Below are positions 43,104 through 53,162 of a stretch of DNA of 64,000 bases, piece after piece. This DNA comes from Hymenobacter sp. BRD128 (GTDB lineage Bacteria > Bacteroidota > Bacteroidia > Cytophagales > Hymenobacteraceae), in the NCBI RefSeq assembly GCF_013256625.1, contig NZ_CP053908.1, forward strand, positions 3,844,001 to 3,908,000, in the 5' to 3' direction. Under the pieces are notes generated by a model. It ran no database searches and was not told where the DNA came from. It saw only the letters and a program-made list of their open reading frames with translations. A program made the position numbers and the translations under genes. Each line of letters opens with the position of its first letter. Within the stretch, counting starts at the first letter, position 1.

Positions 43104-43133
43104 TTGGTTTGAAGAGCGAAATAGGTAACTTCG
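43104..43133 (+). promoter_or_regulatory. Probable promoter for the IPT/TIG T9SS gene
   Basis: TTG (43104-43106) and TAACTTCG (43126-43133) are separated by 19 bases, fitting the Bacteroidota layout with one mismatch in the -7 box. Confidence 0.5.
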
Positions 43134-43194
43134 TTAATAGAAGCCCTTTTCAGCTTCTGCTCGCATTGTTTTCCTCATTTTTTCCTTTTGTTTC

Positions 43195-44787
43195 ATGAGA
43201 AGATTCAATTACAAACATCTGGTACCATTTTTAGCTGCTGCTTTTTCGGCGGTTCCATTGCTACTCTCGGCGGCACCATTTAAGCCCGGTAATATTGTAG
43301 TGGCACGCGTCGGCGACGGCTCGGCTACTCTCACCGCCGCCGCCGCCCCCGTATTCCTAGACGAGTACACCCCTGGCGGTACGCTCGTGCAAACGATTAA
43401 CCTGCCCACCGCGGTGAGCAGCAGCAACCGCATATTGACGGCCGCCGGCAGCGCCACGGCCGAACTGGGCCTGACGCGCTCGGCCGATGGCCACTACCTG
43501 GTGCTAGCCGGCTACGGGGCCGCGCCGGGCACACCGGCGGTAGCCTCTTCAGCCGCGACTGATGTAACGCGCGTGATTGGCCTGATTGGCGCCGACGGCA
43601 GTATCGATACCAGCACTAGTACCGGCAGTGCGTTTGATGGTGCCAGTATTCGGGCCGCTGCCACGGCCGATGGCACGAGCTTTTACAGCGTGGGCAGCGA
43701 TGGGGGCGTGCAGTATCAGGCGCTGGGCAGCTACGCGGCTACGCAGCTGAACACAGCCCCACTCAGCGTGCGCAGCCTCAACGTGGCCGGGGGGAATTTA
43801 TACGTTTCGACCAACCTGAGCCCCTACGTGGGCCTAAGCCAGGTGGGCGCGGGCCTGCCCACGGCGGCGGGCCAGACCGTGACGGCGCTCCCCGGCTTTC
43901 CGGGCACGACGGCGGGGGCTAGCCCCTATGGCTTTTACCTGGCCGACCTGAGTGCGACCGTGCCCGGAGTAGACGTGGCTTACGTCGCCGACGACCGTAT
44001 TATCGGCGGGGGAGGGGTACAGAAGTGGAGCCTGGTAGCCGGCAGCTGGGTGCTGAACGGCACCATTGCCGGCACGGTTAGCACGGCCGTGCGTGGCCTC
44101 AGCGGTAGCACCAGCGGCACTGCGGTGTCGCTGGCAGCCAGCAGCAGCGCCGGGCTGTTTTTTATAACCGACAACGCAGGCTACAATATGGCCCCCAGCC
44201 TCACGAGCCTGCCCTCGGCCGTGGCCACGGCTGGCCCCAACACGGCATTCCGGGGGGTGGCCTTTGCGCCGGTGGCAGCAGCCCCCACTATTGCCAGCTT
44301 CACACCCACTATGGGCGGCATTGGCACTGCGGTTACCATCACGGGCACCAACCTGACGGGGGCCACGGCGGTGCGCATCGGCACGCTCGATATTCCGACC
44401 TTCACCGTAGCTTCGGCTACCACTATTACGCTGGTAGTACCTACTACCACGAGTAGCATCAGCGGACCGCTAACGGTCGTAACGCCCGGCGGCACGGCCA
44501 CCAGCTCGACCAATTTCAACCTCGTGCTGGCTACGCTGGCTAGCCAGGCCTTGCCCGAGTTGAGCATCTTCCCCAACCCGGCTACCGACTACGTGCAGAT
44601 AGAGCTGCCGCAAGCCAGCAGCCTCACCGTGAGCCTGCGCGACCTCGTGGGGCGGCAGGTACTGGCGCCGGTAGTGCTGGCCGCCCACCAGCCCCTGCGC
44701 CTGCCCGCTAGCCTGGCCGCCGGGGTGTACCTGCTCGAAATTGAGCAAGGCGCGACCAAGGCGGTGCGGCGCATCGAAAAGAAATAG
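43195..44787 (+). CDS. Secreted protein with IPT/TIG domain and T9SS type A sorting domain
   Basis: The 530-residue protein has a signal peptide (VPFLAAAFSAVPLLLSAAPF) and a beta-propeller-like region with SADGHYLVLAGYGAAPG. An IPT/TIG Ig-like domain follows at about residues 362-445 (APTIASFTPTMGGIGTAVTI, then SISGPLTVVTPGGTATS). The type A sorting domain at the end has the consensus features LSIFPNPATDYVQIEL, SLRDLVGRQVL and GVYLLEI. It is therefore a T9SS cargo, probably anchored at the cell surface. Alanine and threonine are very abundant. Confidence 0.88.
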   Translation: MRRFNYKHLVPFLAAAFSAVPLLLSAAPFKPGNIVVARVGDGSATLTAAAAPVFLDEYTPGGTLVQTINLPTAVSSSNRILTAAGSATAELGLTRSADGHYLVLAGYGAAPGTPAVASSAATDVTRVIGLIGADGSIDTSTSTGSAFDGASIRAAATADGTSFYSVGSDGGVQYQALGSYAATQLNTAPLSVRSLNVAGGNLYVSTNLSPYVGLSQVGAGLPTAAGQTVTALPGFPGTTAGASPYGFYLADLSATVPGVDVAYVADDRIIGGGGVQKWSLVAGSWVLNGTIAGTVSTAVRGLSGSTSGTAVSLAASSSAGLFFITDNAGYNMAPSLTSLPSAVATAGPNTAFRGVAFAPVAAAPTIASFTPTMGGIGTAVTITGTNLTGATAVRIGTLDIPTFTVASATTITLVVPTTTSSISGPLTVVTPGGTATSSTNFNLVLATLASQALPELSIFPNPATDYVQIELPQASSLTVSLRDLVGRQVLAPVVLAAHQPLRLPASLAAGVYLLEIEQGATKAVRRIEKK

Positions 44788-44819
44788 CCCTCTGGCTTAT
44801 TGGCTAGCCCTGGCCCCGC

Positions 44820-44867
44820 AAAGAGAAAAGCCCCGCCCGGAATTTTCCGGGCGGGGCTTTTCTCTTT
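44820..44867. terminator. Bidirectional hairpin terminator
   Basis: A perfect 23-bp inverted repeat (44820-44842 and 44845-44867, with core AAAAGCCCCGCCCGG) has a 2-nt centre. It follows the IPT/TIG gene by 32 bases. Confidence 0.85.
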
Positions 44868-45138
44868 GGGCCTCGATGGGAGGCTGATGGGGTGCTGGCC
44901 AGCGCGAAGTACCCACTAGCTCAGATTTTGCTTGCTAGCGGTTTCGTAGGCGGGGTACAGCGGATAGCGTTGCGACCCTGCGCGGCTTGTCGTTGCACGA
45001 AAGGTTTTACCAGCTAGATGCAGCGGGTCGCGCTCCTGTTTTGTACATCAGGCCCAAACTTGTTCTGGCTTTAAAAGTAGAAACCCTAGCCGGCGCAGTG
45101 CCGCCGGCCCGACCCCACTGCCCCACCCAGGTATATCC

Positions 45139-45178
45139 AAAAAAAGCCTCGGCTGCGAGGTGCGGCCGGGGCTTTTTT
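45139..45178. terminator. Hairpin terminator for the giant T9SS gene
   Basis: A-run, stem and T-run (AAAAAAGCCTCGGC at 45140-45153 against GCCGGGGCTTTTTT at 45165-45178) lie just past the end of the minus-strand giant gene. It can work in either direction. Confidence 0.8.
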
Positions 45179-45197
45179 GAGGTGGTAGGCAAAGGGG

Positions 45198-48100
45198 TTA
45201 GTTGACTACCACTTTGGTGGTCAGCTTCAGGCCGTCGGCCGTTTGCCAGGTGGCAATGTAGATGCCGCTAGCCAGCGGCTGCGCCGGCTGAATGGTCATT
45301 TCTACGGTGCCGGGGGCAGCTGCTTTCGTCAGTACGAGGCGCCCCACGTTATCGAGCAGCTGCACCGTGCCGCCGGTAGCGGCTAGGTTGGTGGTGAGCA
45401 GCTGGAACTGCTGGCCCGCCGTAGGGTTCGGATAGACCACAAGCGCCGGGGCAGCTGGCTGCTCATCGAAGCGCACAGTGACTACCGGCGAGTAGGCGCT
45501 GGTGCCGTTCTGGTCTACCTGGCGCAGGCGGTAGTAGCTCACGCCGGCCAGCGGCGAGGCATCGAGGGCCGTATAGTCGTGGCGGCTGAGGCTGTTGCCC
45601 AGCGCCGCCACCCGTATCACATCGGCAAACGTGTGGCCATCGGCCGAGCGCTGCACCACGAAGTAAGCACTGTTCTTTTCCGAAGCCGTAGTCCAGGCGG
45701 TCCGCACCGTGGTGCCTTGGCGCGCGGCCGTGAAGCTTACTAGCTCCACGGGCAGCGGAGCCGTGCCAGTCAGTGGGTTGTCTACCTGGTTGGTTGAGGC
45801 CAGGGCGAAGAATGAGTTGGTGGTAATCGCGGTTTGCGCCCCCGCCGAAGTGGTGTAGCCACGCGGGTAGTCAGGCGAGAATACCCCGGCCCCACCGGCC
45901 GTGCTCCAGGTGCTGCTCGCAGTAATCGGGCCGGTCGACTTGGCGACGCGCAGGTTACCGGGCACGTGCACTTCCTCGTCCACTACGTCAGTATTGTAGC
46001 TCAGCTGTATCGCAGGCTGCGTGATGGTGCCCGACTGCAGCTGGATGCGGTAATAGCGGTTGGCCGACAAGTTAGACAGCGTGGCGTCGATTTTGCCAGC
46101 CGGTGCGCCGTTGATGATTTCGACCAGCACTACCGCGCTCGACGAAGCTGCCTGCGGCGTAATCGTGACGGGGCGGTAGCGGCCCCCCAGGCCCACCGGA
46201 AATACCCGGATGCTGGCTGCCGCGTCGGGCAGGGCTATTTGGAGGCGGCCGTTTATATACGTAGTCGGGCTAGCCCCTACAATGGGCTGAATAGTGGTAT
46301 TAGCCAAGGCCACCATGCTGGTGGTACCCGTGGTAATGAGGCCCCCCCGCATAGTCAGAACGTCGGCCACGGTAATGGTCGTGGACGGTTGGAGCGTGAG
46401 CGCGGCCGTGCTCACCTTCTGCACGTCGTAAAATACCGTGCTGCCGGTCAGCACGCGGTTGGCATCGGTAATAAACTGCACCAGGCTGGTACCGGGGTTG
46501 AAAGTGCCAGTATTGGTGAAGTTGCCGTAGAGCGAGGTGGTGCTGGCATCGGCAGAGAAGGTGCCGCTGCTGGAGTTGGTAAAGTCGCCGGCAATGCGCA
46601 GGATGTTTGGCGCGGCATTATACGTGCCACCGTTGCTGAAATTCCCATTAACCATGATGTAGCTGTTGCCGGCGGTGCCGTTGCTGCTGGCCGCCGTAAA
46701 CGTGCCACTGGTCGTGTTGGTGAAGTCGCTGCCCACGGTAAGCTTGCCCGTGCCGGCCGTGTAGGTGCCGCTGTTGGCGAAGGTGGTACCCACGGTGAGG
46801 CTGCCAGTGCCCAGGTTGGCCTTATAAGCGCCGCTGTTGCTGAAGGCAGCCCCCACGCTTACCCCGCCGGTGCCGTTATTAAGCGTGCCGCTGTTGGTAA
46901 AGTTCGTGCCCACGCTCGTGAGGCCAGCGCCCAGGGTCAGCGTGCCGCTGTTAGTCAAGAAGGCACCCGTCGTTAGCGTGCCGTCGTTGAGGTTAAACGT
47001 GCCCCCCAGCGTTGCCCCGCTCGTCGCCGAAGTCAGGGTGATGTTCTGGCTGGTGGGGTTGTCGACGGTAGTGCCGCTGGCTAGGGTCAGCGCGCCGTTG
47101 ATGGTCAGGTCGAGGTTACTCAGCTGTTTGCCGTTGCCGCCCGAGAAGGTCAGGTTGTTGTAGGTATCGCGGGCGGGCAACTGCACCGCCCCGCTGTAGT
47201 CTACCGTTCCCCCGTTGGCCGCCACAAACGCCGCGTAGTTGCCCGCCGGGAACAAGGCTGAGCCAATGCGCACGGTGCCGGTGCCCTTCACGGTATTGAA
47301 GTTGTTGGCCGCGTAGGTGCCCAGGTCCAGGGTACCGTTCAGCAGCAGGTTAGCGGCCCCCAGGCTGCCAGTAGTGGTCGTGATTAGGTGCCCACTACTG
47401 ATAATTACCGGGTTGGCTAGGGTCGGGTAGGTGTTGAACGTGGGCAAGGGGTCGCTGCCGTCGGAGTTGTTGGTCCAGCTAGCGGCGCTGGTCCAGGGCG
47501 AGCCGCCCGGCCGGCCGGCCGTGCTGTTGCGGCTGTAGAAGGTCGGCACCGTTTGGAACTCCGTGGCATCGCCGCCCGTGTAGTCACCGTCGATGGTGTT
47601 GTTCACGGCATCGGTAAAGCTCGGGTTGGTGAGGGTGTGCGTGGTAGCGCTGGCAGCCGGCACGCTGGCAATGCCACCCAGTGGCGTCCAGGCGCCGTTA
47701 TAGAAGCGGCCCACCTTGTAAAGCGTCTCATTGCCGGCCACGTCATTGGCACCGTAGGTAAAGTACTGTGATACCGTGGGCGAGCCAATGGTGCTGCTGA
47801 CTTTCCAGTAAAACGAGATTTTATTGGTGCCGCTGCCGGTGGTGGAGGGATGAGCCAGGTCAATGGGCTGCACCGTGAGTGTGCCAGCCTTGGAGTTGGC
47901 AGTTACGTTCATGCGCACGGGCGTATACTTGGCCGCCGAGCCCAGCGGGAACGTGAAATCGAGCGCCCCGTTAGGGTAGCTCTTGCGCAGGCCCAGGTCG
48001 GCCACAATGCCATTGGTGCGAATGAAGTGCGTGGCGTTGTAGCCCGTTACGGCGCCGGCCGCCGGGTTGCTTAGCCACAGCAGGTTCGAGCCGATGGTGA

Positions 48101-51100
48101 GTACCCCGTTGCTGAAGGTAAGTACTTTCGTAATCTGTTGGTTAGATATGGTAGTGGCGCCCGCGCCGTTGTTCAGCGTCACATTGCCGAAGACGCCCGT
48201 GCCATTGCCACCGATGTTCTGATTGGCCATACCGCCCAGCGTCAGGCCCCCGCCAGTGGGAGCGCTGCTAAGGTGAGTGGCCGAGTTCAGCACGTCGCCC
48301 AGAGCGGTAATGGTATAGCCCTTGTCATCGAGCGTGCCTTTGGTCAGGGTCAGGGTGCCGGCCGTCAGGATGTTGCCGCCGAGCTGCAAGGTGCCGTTCG
48401 TTTGGGGCGTGTTCAGCACCAGGCTGCCAAATACGGTTAGGTTCGCGCCCGTGCCGTTCAGCAGCTGGGTCGGCACGCCGCCCACAAAGGTGGTCGTCTG
48501 GGTCGTTGTAATCGGCTGAAAGCCGCCCGCGTTCAGGGCCGTGCTGGTCGAGCTGTTATTGTTGAACAGGTTTTGGTTGATATTCAGCCCTAGCCCGTTG
48601 GCATTAAAGAAGGAATAATTGTTGCCAATAGTGAGCGAGCCGCTCAGCGTAAGCGGAATCACGCCCGTCAGCAGGCCGGTATTGGTGTTGGTATTATCGG
48701 CACCGGGCGCCACTTGCAGGTCATACAACGGCACCGTTGAGCTCACGCTGATGGTTACGTTGCCCACGCCGGCGGCCGTATTGCCCAGCACTACCGTGCC
48801 GGCGGTTACTACCGTCGAGTCGGGGGCTAGGTAGAGGTCGGCGGTCAGGATGGGGCTCTTCTGGTTCGAGCGGTGCAGGTTCAGCGAGCCGCCGCTCATG
48901 CGGAAGATGCTGCCTTTGCCTTGAACTTCAAACAAGCCGCGCTCGTTGTTCGGAGACACTGCAGCGCCCTGGCCGTCGATGTCAATGGTGCCGCCGCTCT
49001 GGTCGAAGCGCAGTGCCCCGTCTAGGTTGGCCACGGTGCGCCGAATCTGGCCGTTCACGTACAGGTTGCCGCCGGTAATCTTGATACCCGGTGCGCCCGC
49101 GCTGGCATACTCCAGGTCGTTGCCAACGTTGCCATTAGCCCCTACTTGCAGGGTGCCTTGCAAAATTTGCAGCTGGCCGGCCAGCTTCAGGTCGGCCGCT
49201 GCGTTGTTGTTGGTTGCCACCGTCACGGTGCCGCCAGCAGCGTTTACCGTCAGGCCGGCGTTGTCGGTGATGAGGTAGGGCGTCGCTACCGCGTCGTGAA
49301 TGGTCAGGGTAGCGCTCGGCTTGGTGTAGTTCAGTGTGCCGGTGGTCAGCGTCAGCCAGCCGTTGCTGGGTGTAGTGAGCAAGCCGCTGCCGTCGAGGGT
49401 CAGCTGCGAGGTGCGGTCCAGGCCCTTATTCACCGTTAGGGTGTAGAGGTCGGTGAGCGGGCCGGCGCTGGTCAGGTTGGCATTCTGGGTGGTCAGGTTG
49501 AGGTTCTGATTGTTCAGAAAAGTTAGGTTGACCAGGCCGGTGCCGACCTTAAAGTCCAGGGTACCGTTGTTGGTGAGCTTGCCGCTCACCGAGAGAGAGT
49601 GGGTTACCGCAGCATTATTGAGCACGTCGAATGTGGCGCCGCTAGCCACCAGCACGTCGGTGTCGACAGTCAGGCTGCGGGCGGTAGTGCCTTGCAGCCG
49701 GAAAACGCCGGCCTGCACAGCCAGCAGCGAATCGGCGCGCAGGTTGCCAGCGGTGCCGCTGCTCACGAATACAGTGCCGGGGAACGTGGTAGCGCCGTTG
49801 GCAACGCCGGTCTTGAGCTGGGCATATATCCGCAGGTCCTGGGCAGGCAGGGTGATGGTCTGGCCGCTAGCGGCATTTAGCCATAGGTTGCGATATTGGT
49901 TCAAGGTCAGCGAGCCTGATACCGTTGGCACAGTAAAGTTCCGGGTGCCGGTAGTATAGTATTCTACCGTGCCCCCGCCGTACTGAATAAACGAGCCGAA
50001 ATCGCCGCCGGGGAAAACTGCCGTCGCCGCCGACGAGCTTACGCGCAGACGACCCGAGCCGCCTACTTTGGCATCGGGCAGTGCGCCAAAATTGTGGCCA
50101 GTCGTGGTGCCCACGTCTAAGGTCGAGCCCCGGTCAATCACCAGCGAGCCTGATTTGGCGGTATTAGCCGTTACGTTCACCGTGTGGTAGGCGCTGTTGG
50201 CAGCCGAGCCAATGAAGACCGGGTTGCCCGCGCCCGGCACTGTAGTAGCCGCCGCGCCGTTGTAGCCCGTCGTGCTCCAGGTGGCGGGAGTTTCCCAGTT
50301 GCCGGTTGTGCGGCTGTAAAAAGAAGTAATTGGCCCAAACGTGGCTGGTAGACCGGCCGTAAACTCGCCGTCAAACTGGCCAAGGGCGTTGAACAAGATA
50401 CTGGAATAAGTGCCGTAGTCAGTTACTCCACCCGAATACGAAGTGTTCCAGGCCGTTGGCAGGTAGCGCCCCGCTATGTAGTTGGCAATGGTGCCCGCCG
50501 CGTCCGCATCAATCATCTGGAAGGTTTCTTGGATAGCTCCGCTCGGAATTGCTCCGAAGCCAACGCTGCGCACTTTCCAGTAATAAGCGAGTGAGTTGGT
50601 GGTGCTAGCCACGAACGGACTCCGCGAATTAACGGGGCTCACACTCACCTGGCCGTACTTCGCCAAGGCAGTAGCTACTTGCAGGTAGATGGTAGCCGGA
50701 GTGAATTTCGTGCCCGTGCCGACCGGAAAGGTAAAGTTATCTGCCCCGCCATAGGTTTTTTGCAGGCCCAGGTCGCTCTGGTTTCCTGCCGTCTGAATCA
50801 TGCGCTGATAGGTAAAGCCATTTGCTGGCTGAATTGCGCCAGTACTAACGTTGGTCAGCGATAGGCGGTTGGCGCCAATTGCAAAGATGTGATTGCTTTG
50901 AATGGTCAGGATGTTAGCCACCGCGATATTGGCCTGTAGAGTAACTGCTACCGCGCCCGCTGCCAGCCCAGTATTAAATATTTTCAGGTTGCCGAATACC
51001 CCCGTGCCGTCGCCATTAATGGTTTGCGCCGTGGCCCCATTCATGATAATGCTGCCCGAGCCCCCACCACTCGAATGCGAAGCCGAGTTGATGAGGTTGC

Positions 51101-53162
51101 CCTGCACGTTGATAGTCTTCCCACCGTCGTTTAGTACGCCGCTGAGCAGCGAGAGGGTCGAGCCGGCAGGCGTATAGTAAGTCGTTACCGTGCCCCCTAG
51201 GGTGAGCGTGCCCGCCGATTTATTTATCGTCCAGTTGTTGAATGAGCCGGTGCCGGTGGCCCCCACACCCGAGGTGGGCAGTGTAGCCGCCGTGCTGTTG
51301 CTTATAGTACCGTTGTTAGCCAGCAACTGGTCTTGCCCACCGCTGAAGGTTGTTGTGTTAGCTCCCGTCAGGTAAGTACAGCCCGAATTAACGGTGAGAG
51401 TTCCCTGAATGGTAACGTTTAGGCCCGCAGCATCAAATGTGGTAGGGTTGGTGGCGTCAAGCGTGAAGTTGTTGAGCACCGTTATGGGCTGAGCAGCCGT
51501 TGTAGCGCCCGAGGTGTAGCTAGGCGGTACCGTCACGGCAGCTAGCACTGCCTTACTTGTGCCACCAGCCACCAGTTTTTTGATAGTCAGGTTCCACAGC
51601 GGAGACGTAGTTAGAATATTGCCGTTTACACTTGAATTGGGCAGTAGCACTTCAATCGTGCCGCCCGTTACGGTGACGTTGTTCGGGTTTACTCCGATGT
51701 GAAACAATCCATTTTGAAACGACCCGTCAGTACTGGCTGGATTCTGTACCCGCAACGTACCGCCACTCATTCGAAATGCTTGACTGATATACGGGACCGC
51801 AAAGCGCGCAAAATTGTCGTTGAGTGTAAACGGAACGGTGCCCAGGCTTTCAAACGTGCCGCCTGTCATGGTAAAGGAACCACGGTGAGAGGCAGAAGTA
51901 CTAGAAGGACGAAACTTATTGACCGAAGTAGTGCCGCCATCAATAATAACTTGCCCGGTTTCGCGCACTACCATGGCATCGGGGGTCATAGAAGATAGCT
52001 TACCCGCACTGATGTGGTAAGTTCCATAGATAATAAATGCATTATCGTTATCATTTATAACGGTAGCGCCTGCTATCCAGAGTGTAGGATTAGTGGAAGT
52101 CGAGCCAATAGAAAACCCAGTACCTGACCCTACGGTAGTTTTATTGCTAATTTTTTGTAGGTAAATATTATTTCCAAGCTTGGCAACGCCATTTACCAGT
52201 ACCAAAAGGTCAACTCCATCAGTAAGGTCATTCAAACGCAAGTTACCTTGAGCGGTACCGCTCACGTTAACTGTCGATGTTATATTCAGTAGTACTTGGC
52301 TATCAGTGCCCTTATCGACTTGTAAAATATCTAAGTCAGTAGAGCCGTTACAGGCAAAATTAGCATTGGTCGCTCCCGTAAAGTTGAGTAACGCTACCTG
52401 CGTATCATCGGCTGTGCCGTTGTGCAGGTTTATCGTGCCGTTGTTGGTCAGGCTGCCACTCGCATTCAGGGTGTGCGAACCGGCGACGGTCGTTACGCCC
52501 AGCGAGGTGCCGGCACCAATTGTAATGTCGCCCAGCACGTTCAGTGTGCGGTTGGTGTTGGGCGTTAGGCCCAGATTGAAGCTAACCAGCGGAGCAGTAA
52601 CAGTGGTGTTGGTGCGGATTAGTGTGAGACTGCCATTGAGCGTCAGGTCGTTATCAAGCTGCACCTCGTAGGCCGTAGCCGTGGTATTAAGCAGGCGCAG
52701 GTTATTATAGCCAGAAGTTGGGATAGGTATGGCGGTCGGGCCGGCCGGCCAGTTATAAAACTCCACAGTGCCGGTGTTGGCAGCAGCAAAATTGTTAGTC
52801 GTAACAGCTGGAAAGTACGGAGTGCCAATGCGCAAAGTCCCTTGGCCGGCCAGGCTGGTGAGAGAATTACTGAATGTGTAAGTAGACAAGTCGAGTACGC
52901 CGCCCCGTTGCACGGTGATGCTCAAGCTGGTCGCAGTTACGGTGCCGCTCAGTTGCAACACGAAGCTGTTCGTGACCACGATATTATCCCCGTTAGCCGG
53001 TACCCGCTGGTTGATGGCGGTAGAACCGGTAGGGTCAGTCGTCCACGAACTGGCACTATTCCAGTTACCAGTAGTGCCCCCGCCATTGAATGTATACAAG
53101 GTTTGGCCCATCGCTAAGCCGCTCCAAAAAATGGCGAATAATCCAAGTAGGAATGCTCTCAT
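45198..53162 (-). CDS. Giant secreted T9SS-sorted protein with threefold internal repeat
   Basis: The 2,654-residue protein has a signal peptide (FLLGLFAIFWSGLAMGQ) and a Thr/Asn/Gly-rich body that looks like stacked beta-solenoid. A type A sorting domain follows at the C-terminus (LVVYPNPTAGQQFQLL, VQLLDNVGRLVLT, SGIYIATWQ). Three large units of about 920-935 residues each open with a W motif: GNWNSASSW (W34), GNWETPATW (W956) and SPWTSAASW (W1890). Each unit also carries a late FPVG...KYTPV-like motif (TGTKFTPATIYLQ, GSAAKYTPVRMNV, GLGGRYRPVTITP). A short tandem region near residues 2060-2190 has repeats of about 24 residues (TNSGTLTLGAG type). The ATG at 53162 starts the signal peptide; an upstream in-frame start adds 27 unlikely residues. 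It probably acts as an adhesin or surface coat. Confidence 0.9.
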   Translation of the reverse strand: MRAFLLGLFAIFWSGLAMGQTLYTFNGGGTTGNWNSASSWTTDPTGSTAINQRVPANGDNIVVTNSFVLQLSGTVTATSLSITVQRGGVLDLSTYTFSNSLTSLAGQGTLRIGTPYFPAVTTNNFAAANTGTVEFYNWPAGPTAIPIPTSGYNNLRLLNTTATAYEVQLDNDLTLNGSLTLIRTNTTVTAPLVSFNLGLTPNTNRTLNVLGDITIGAGTSLGVTTVAGSHTLNASGSLTNNGTINLHNGTADDTQVALLNFTGATNANFACNGSTDLDILQVDKGTDSQVLLNITSTVNVSGTAQGNLRLNDLTDGVDLLVLVNGVAKLGNNIYLQKISNKTTVGSGTGFSIGSTSTNPTLWIAGATVINDNDNAFIIYGTYHISAGKLSSMTPDAMVVRETGQVIIDGGTTSVNKFRPSSTSASHRGSFTMTGGTFESLGTVPFTLNDNFARFAVPYISQAFRMSGGTLRVQNPASTDGSFQNGLFHIGVNPNNVTVTGGTIEVLLPNSSVNGNILTTSPLWNLTIKKLVAGGTSKAVLAAVTVPPSYTSGATTAAQPITVLNNFTLDATNPTTFDAAGLNVTIQGTLTVNSGCTYLTGANTTTFSGGQDQLLANNGTISNSTAATLPTSGVGATGTGSFNNWTINKSAGTLTLGGTVTTYYTPAGSTLSLLSGVLNDGGKTINVQGNLINSASHSSGGGSGSIIMNGATAQTINGDGTGVFGNLKIFNTGLAAGAVAVTLQANIAVANILTIQSNHIFAIGANRLSLTNVSTGAIQPANGFTYQRMIQTAGNQSDLGLQKTYGGADNFTFPVGTGTKFTPATIYLQVATALAKYGQVSVSPVNSRSPFVASTTNSLAYYWKVRSVGFGAIPSGAIQETFQMIDADAAGTIANYIAGRYLPTAWNTSYSGGVTDYGTYSSILFNALGQFDGEFTAGLPATFGPITSFYSRTTGNWETPATWSTTGYNGAAATTVPGAGNPVFIGSAANSAYHTVNVTANTAKSGSLVIDRGSTLDVGTTTGHNFGALPDAKVGGSGRLRVSSSAATAVFPGGDFGSFIQYGGGTVEYYTTGTRNFTVPTVSGSLTLNQYRNLWLNAASGQTITLPAQDLRIYAQLKTGVANGATTFPGTVFVSSGTAGNLRADSLLAVQAGVFRLQGTTARSLTVDTDVLVASGATFDVLNNAAVTHSLSVSGKLTNNGTLDFKVGTGLVNLTFLNNQNLNLTTQNANLTSAGPLTDLYTLTVNKGLDRTSQLTLDGSGLLTTPSNGWLTLTTGTLNYTKPSATLTIHDAVATPYLITDNAGLTVNAAGGTVTVATNNNAAADLKLAGQLQILQGTLQVGANGNVGNDLEYASAGAPGIKITGGNLYVNGQIRRTVANLDGALRFDQSGGTIDIDGQGAAVSPNNERGLFEVQGKGSIFRMSGGSLNLHRSNQKSPILTADLYLAPDSTVVTAGTVVLGNTAAGVGNVTISVSSTVPLYDLQVAPGADNTNTNTGLLTGVIPLTLSGSLTIGNNYSFFNANGLGLNINQNLFNNNSSTSTALNAGGFQPITTTQTTTFVGGVPTQLLNGTGANLTVFGSLVLNTPQTNGTLQLGGNILTAGTLTLTKGTLDDKGYTITALGDVLNSATHLSSAPTGGGLTLGGMANQNIGGNGTGVFGNVTLNNGAGATTISNQQITKVLTFSNGVLTIGSNLLWLSNPAAGAVTGYNATHFIRTNGIVADLGLRKSYPNGALDFTFPLGSAAKYTPVRMNVTANSKAGTLTVQPIDLAHPSTTGSGTNKISFYWKVSSTIGSPTVSQYFTYGANDVAGNETLYKVGRFYNGAWTPLGGIASVPAASATTHTLTNPSFTDAVNNTIDGDYTGGDATEFQTVPTFYSRNSTAGRPGGSPWTSAASWTNNSDGSDPLPTFNTYPTLANPVIISSGHLITTTTGSLGAANLLLNGTLDLGTYAANNFNTVKGTGTVRIGSALFPAGNYAAFVAANGGTVDYSGAVQLPARDTYNNLTFSGGNGKQLSNLDLTINGALTLASGTTVDNPTSQNITLTSATSGATLGGTFNLNDGTLTTGAFLTNSGTLTLGAGLTSVGTNFTNSGTLNNGTGGVSVGAAFSNSGAYKANLGTGSLTVGTTFANSGTYTAGTGKLTVGSDFTNTTSGTFTAASSNGTAGNSYIMVNGNFSNGGTYNAAPNILRIAGDFTNSSSGTFSADASTTSLYGNFTNTGTFNPGTSLVQFITDANRVLTGSTVFYDVQKVSTAALTLQPSTTITVADVLTMRGGLITTGTTSMVALANTTIQPIVGASPTTYINGRLQIALPDAAASIRVFPVGLGGRYRPVTITPQAASSSAVVLVEIINGAPAGKIDATLSNLSANRYYRIQLQSGTITQPAIQLSYNTDVVDEEVHVPGNLRVAKSTGPITASSTWSTAGGAGVFSPDYPRGYTTSAGAQTAITTNSFFALASTNQVDNPLTGTAPLPVELVSFTAARQGTTVRTAWTTASEKNSAYFVVQRSADGHTFADVIRVAALGNSLSRHDYTALDASPLAGVSYYRLRQVDQNGTSAYSPVVTVRFDEQPAAPALVVYPNPTAGQQFQLLTTNLAATGGTVQLLDNVGRLVLTKAAAPGTVEMTIQPAQPLASGIYIATWQTADGLKLTTKVVVN

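Larger units (their letters stand above)
42805..43194. other. Intergenic stretch between two T9SS cargo genes
   Basis: It contains a strong terminator (42973-43007) and a plausible promoter (43104-43133). No further gene is seen. Confidence 0.6.
44788..45197. other. Intergenic stretch between convergent T9SS genes
   Basis: It holds two terminators (44820-44867 and 45139-45178). I see no gene between them; an in-frame TTG-started frame at 44987 passes through a terminator and is discounted. Confidence 0.6.

Noticed and set aside
44987..45205. 72-codon frame after the IPT/TIG gene
   Set aside because: Starts with TTG, runs through a terminator, and has no family.
45834..46976. 380-codon plus-strand open frame antisense to the giant T9SS gene
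   Set aside because: It lies wholly inside the giant gene, has Arg/Gly/Val-rich composition typical of reverse reading of GC-rich DNA, and no domain.
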